From Lachnospiraceae bacterium (GTDB lineage Bacteria > Bacillota > Clostridia > Lachnospirales > Lachnospiraceae), in contig CABJAM010000007.1 in NCBI GenBank assembly GCA_902363555.1, positions 248,001 to 312,000 of the forward strand: DNA of 64,000 nucleotides, in the 5' to 3' direction. How positions within the stretch are numbered: the stretch's first letter is position 1; each line of letters begins with the position of its first letter. The position numbers and the translations under genes were made by a program. Positions 62,261-64,000 of this stretch are shown in pieces. The notes beneath the pieces are model-generated. The model did not search any database. It was not told the origin of the DNA and was given only the letters and a program-made list of their open reading frames with translations.

Positions 62261-62758
62261 TCACTTTTTATCATTGTCACAAAACCATGATAAATCTTTG
62301 GCAGGAATCACCGCATACTCCCCGGCAGCCTCGCCTTCCCTCATAATGACATTGCGGATTCCGGCCTGAATGATCAAACGCGCGCATAAAGGACATGGCT
62401 TTGCCCGATGCACAGAATTATCCACCGGATTGACTCCGGCAAGATACAAATCTGCTCCCATAGTCTGTTCCCGTGAACAATTGAGCAGAGCATTCTGCTC
62501 CGCATGAATTGCCCTGCAAATGCCATAGCCTTCTCCCTGATGCATTCCAAGTTCAATCCGCGGGCAGCGCCCCAGATCACAGCAATTTTCAAGCCCCCGC
62601 GGAGAACCATTATAACCTGTGGAAACGACAACATCCTCCTTCACGATCACAGCGCCATACTTTCTTTTTATACAAGTACTCCGATAGGCAAATATTTCCG
62701 CCACATTTAAGTACGTATCCATTTTTGATACACGCTTCAAGCCGTCAGGCTGTACCAT
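62261..62758 (-). CDS. dCMP deaminase family protein
   Basis: 165 residues from ATG 62758 (GGGAG 9 bases upstream; the frame extends 17 codons further). The zinc site is complete: His and catalytic Glu in CRAIHAEQNALL, then the two Cys in AKPCPLCARLIIQAGI. An early CIKRKYGAVIVKEDVVVSTGYNGSPRGLENCCDLGRCPR inserts the extra Cys pair usual for dCMP deaminases of the ComEB type. Converts dCMP to dUMP or serves in competence-related DNA metabolism. Confidence 0.88.
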   Translation of the reverse strand: MVQPDGLKRVSKMDTYLNVAEIFAYRSTCIKRKYGAVIVKEDVVVSTGYNGSPRGLENCCDLGRCPRIELGMHQGEGYGICRAIHAEQNALLNCSREQTMGADLYLAGVNPVDNSVHRAKPCPLCARLIIQAGIRNVIMREGEAAGEYAVIPAKDLSWFCDNDKK

Positions 62759-62812
62759 AATATCAACTCCCTCTCCGGTCTTTATAGACTGCCATGCAAA
62801 CATGCGCATTTT

Positions 62813-63544
62813 CTAAAACTTATTTCTATGGCAGATCCAGCTTTTTATCACACAGTATACAATTCCATAAATGAACAGCCCCATAAATATCCATACCGTC
62901 TGTCCTCCCTGAAAATATTCCGAATTTCCGTATATTTCCGCTGGCAGCATCACCGGCGGCAGCACCCACAAAATCCCATTCATAAGCAGCAGCCATGTTG
63001 TTATGGATACCCGGGCAATGGACAGCACAGCCAGCAGCACGGTCAATAGGATTGCCAGCTTCCGGTCCTTCATCACCCGCGGATGGAGCAGGCTCCCCAG
63101 AGCAATTCCCGCAAACGCACATCCGCCCTGGATAAAAAATGCATTGGCCACATCACTGGCAAGCAGCGGTCGCAAAAACATTCCGCCACGATTGATCAGA
63201 TTCTGGACCACAGGAAACAGGGTGAACAGTCCGTCAAAAAGCAGCACGATACACCCGAGAAAAATAACCTTGCCCGCGTAATAACCGCTTTCACTGCGCA
63301 TACGCAGTAATACAAGCTGTTCCGATACCATGTTCTCGCTGGAGGAAACGGACAACCCGATCCACATCATCAAAAGAAAAATAACGGTACTGGAAATCAG
63401 ATAGCTGCTTACCACATTCAACGGCTTTACAGAATACATGATATATAAATATGTGGCCGCTGCGATCACAGGCATAACAAAGCCGCTGCCCTTAAAGTAC
63501 ATGTGTAGCTGGAGCTTTACATATTCAATAACTTTTTTCATCAT
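62813..63544 (-). CDS. ABC-type membrane permease
   Basis: 243 residues with six hydrophobic segments and a basic end (VIKSWICHRNKF). Short outer loops resemble ABC-2-type permeases of about 240 residues. Its start overlaps the ATPase gene's 3' end by 20 bases, so the pair is coupled. Substrate unknown. Confidence 0.7.
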   Translation of the reverse strand: MMKKVIEYVKLQLHMYFKGSGFVMPVIAAATYLYIMYSVKPLNVVSSYLISSTVIFLLMMWIGLSVSSSENMVSEQLVLLRMRSESGYYAGKVIFLGCIVLLFDGLFTLFPVVQNLINRGGMFLRPLLASDVANAFFIQGGCAFAGIALGSLLHPRVMKDRKLAILLTVLLAVLSIARVSITTWLLLMNGILWVLPPVMLPAEIYGNSEYFQGGQTVWIFMGLFIYGIVYCVIKSWICHRNKF

Positions 63545-64000
63545 ACATCCGCCTCAATTCCCATCCATTTTGGAGCAGCTCCAGAAGAATCTGCTGCACA
63601 TCCCCTTCCTTTACCTGCCACCTGTAATGATTGCCATACCGCTCCATACCTTCATAAAGCGGGCGGTTATGGACATTTGCCAAAATCAGGATACAGGTCC
63701 GCTCACTGTGCTGCTGACATGGCACAAGCTTTCCATCGCGGGTCATATATGTTTTTTGGGCAATGGCATCCACAAGGTGCTGTTCATGGCAGGACATTAA
63801 AATGGTCACGCCCTGATTTCTCAGTTGATTCACTTTTTGAAGAAAAACCTCCTGCGACGCTTCATCCTGGCCGGATAACGGTTCATCCAATATAAGCACC
63901 TCAGGTGTTTTCAAAAGCGCCTGGATCACGCTGATTTTCTGAAGGGAGCCCTTCGATAAATATTTGAGAGGCACATCCAGCAGTTCTCCAAGAAAAAAGT
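63525..64000 (-). CDS. ABC transporter ATP-binding protein (partial, 5' end beyond window)
   Basis: The frame is open to base 64000. About 158 C-terminal residues are visible: signature LSKGSLQKISVIQALLKTPE (degenerate LSGGQ), Walker B VLILDEPLSGQD and the switch His in LMSCHEQH. Walker A lies outside the window. The ~70-residue tail after the switch is an extension typical of small exporter ATPases. Partner of the downstream permease. Confidence 0.88.
   Translation of the reverse strand, partial: FFLGELLDVPLKYLSKGSLQKISVIQALLKTPEVLILDEPLSGQDEASQEVFLQKVNQLRNQGVTILMSCHEQHLVDAIAQKTYMTRDGKLVPCQQHSERTCILILANVHNRPLYEGMERYGNHYRWQVKEGDVQQILLELLQNGWELRRMYDEKSY

Overview
The window looks like a chromosome segment from a gut-type anaerobic Clostridia, most likely Lachnospiraceae. 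The basis is a complete crt-hbd-bcd-etfBA set for butyryl-CoA formation, YesMN-regulated CUT1 sugar importers, VanRS-like and YtrA-like regulation, iron-sulfur L-serine dehydratase, sigma-54, strong GGAGG ribosome binding sites and moderate GC with AT-rich intergenic DNA. I cannot name the genus from sequence alone. No rRNA, tRNA, CRISPR array or prophage was seen.

Layout. 0-3.6 kb: edge of an alpha/beta hydrolase, then a solo tnpB element (IS605/IS1341 type) sitting directly against a YfcC-type transporter. 3.7-12.9 kb (minus strand): a repeat-rich lipoprotein with an HEISH metalloprotease motif, an M20 peptidase, a Gfo/Idh/MocA oxidoreductase, a tandem array of 64-bp palindromic repeats, a PqqD-domain protein coupled to an OPT transporter, and rarA. 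13-18.6 kb: a YtrA/ABC module with a clear operator, a DUF1848 protein, a PH-domain protein, a NERD protein and a methyltransferase. 19-28 kb: an Rpn-type nuclease/transposase, then a complete glycan-use locus (YesM/YesN, solute-binding lipoprotein, two permeases, glycoside hydrolase) with candidate AraC-type boxes. 28.4-33.3 kb: a VanRS-like pair beside a DUF1430 membrane protein and an ABC ATPase of the lactococcin-972 export type. 33.3-39 kb: nth with a membrane MerR regulator, yjdF with a structured leader, a serine hydrolase, a DUF3795 protein and a FUSC/MarR divergent pair.

The centrepiece is 39.3-49.7 kb. One minus-strand operon (cupin, SDR, 3-hydroxyacyl-CoA-dehydrogenase-like protein, cyclase-family hydrolase, BKACE/DUF849 enzyme, small zinc ribbon) matches, enzyme family by enzyme family, the anaerobic phloroglucinol pathway: phloroglucinol reductase, dihydrophloroglucinol cyclohydrolase, 3-hydroxy-5-oxohexanoate dehydrogenase and triacetate acetoacetate-lyase. 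It is controlled from a divergent promoter shared with an HxlR-type regulator. Directly downstream lie crt, hbd, bcd, etfB and etfA, without a thiolase gene. This fits acetoacetyl-CoA entering from the lyase and being reduced to butyryl-CoA. Two ~90-98-bp direct repeats, each followed by a terminator-like hairpin, bracket the upper-pathway operon and its regulator. An OFA-type MFS transporter at 53.6 kb carries a promoter motif shared with the cluster and may be its uptake system.

The right side holds L-serine dehydratase (two subunits), a secreted protein, a striking 406-bp near-perfect palindrome, the OFA transporter, a GntR regulator, rpoN, an M20 peptidase, a GPH transporter with a nucleoside-hydrolase-like enzyme, a membrane protein/XRE pair, a dCMP-deaminase-like enzyme and the start of an ABC exporter cut by the window edge. 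All functional assignments come from reading motifs and context; no searches were run.
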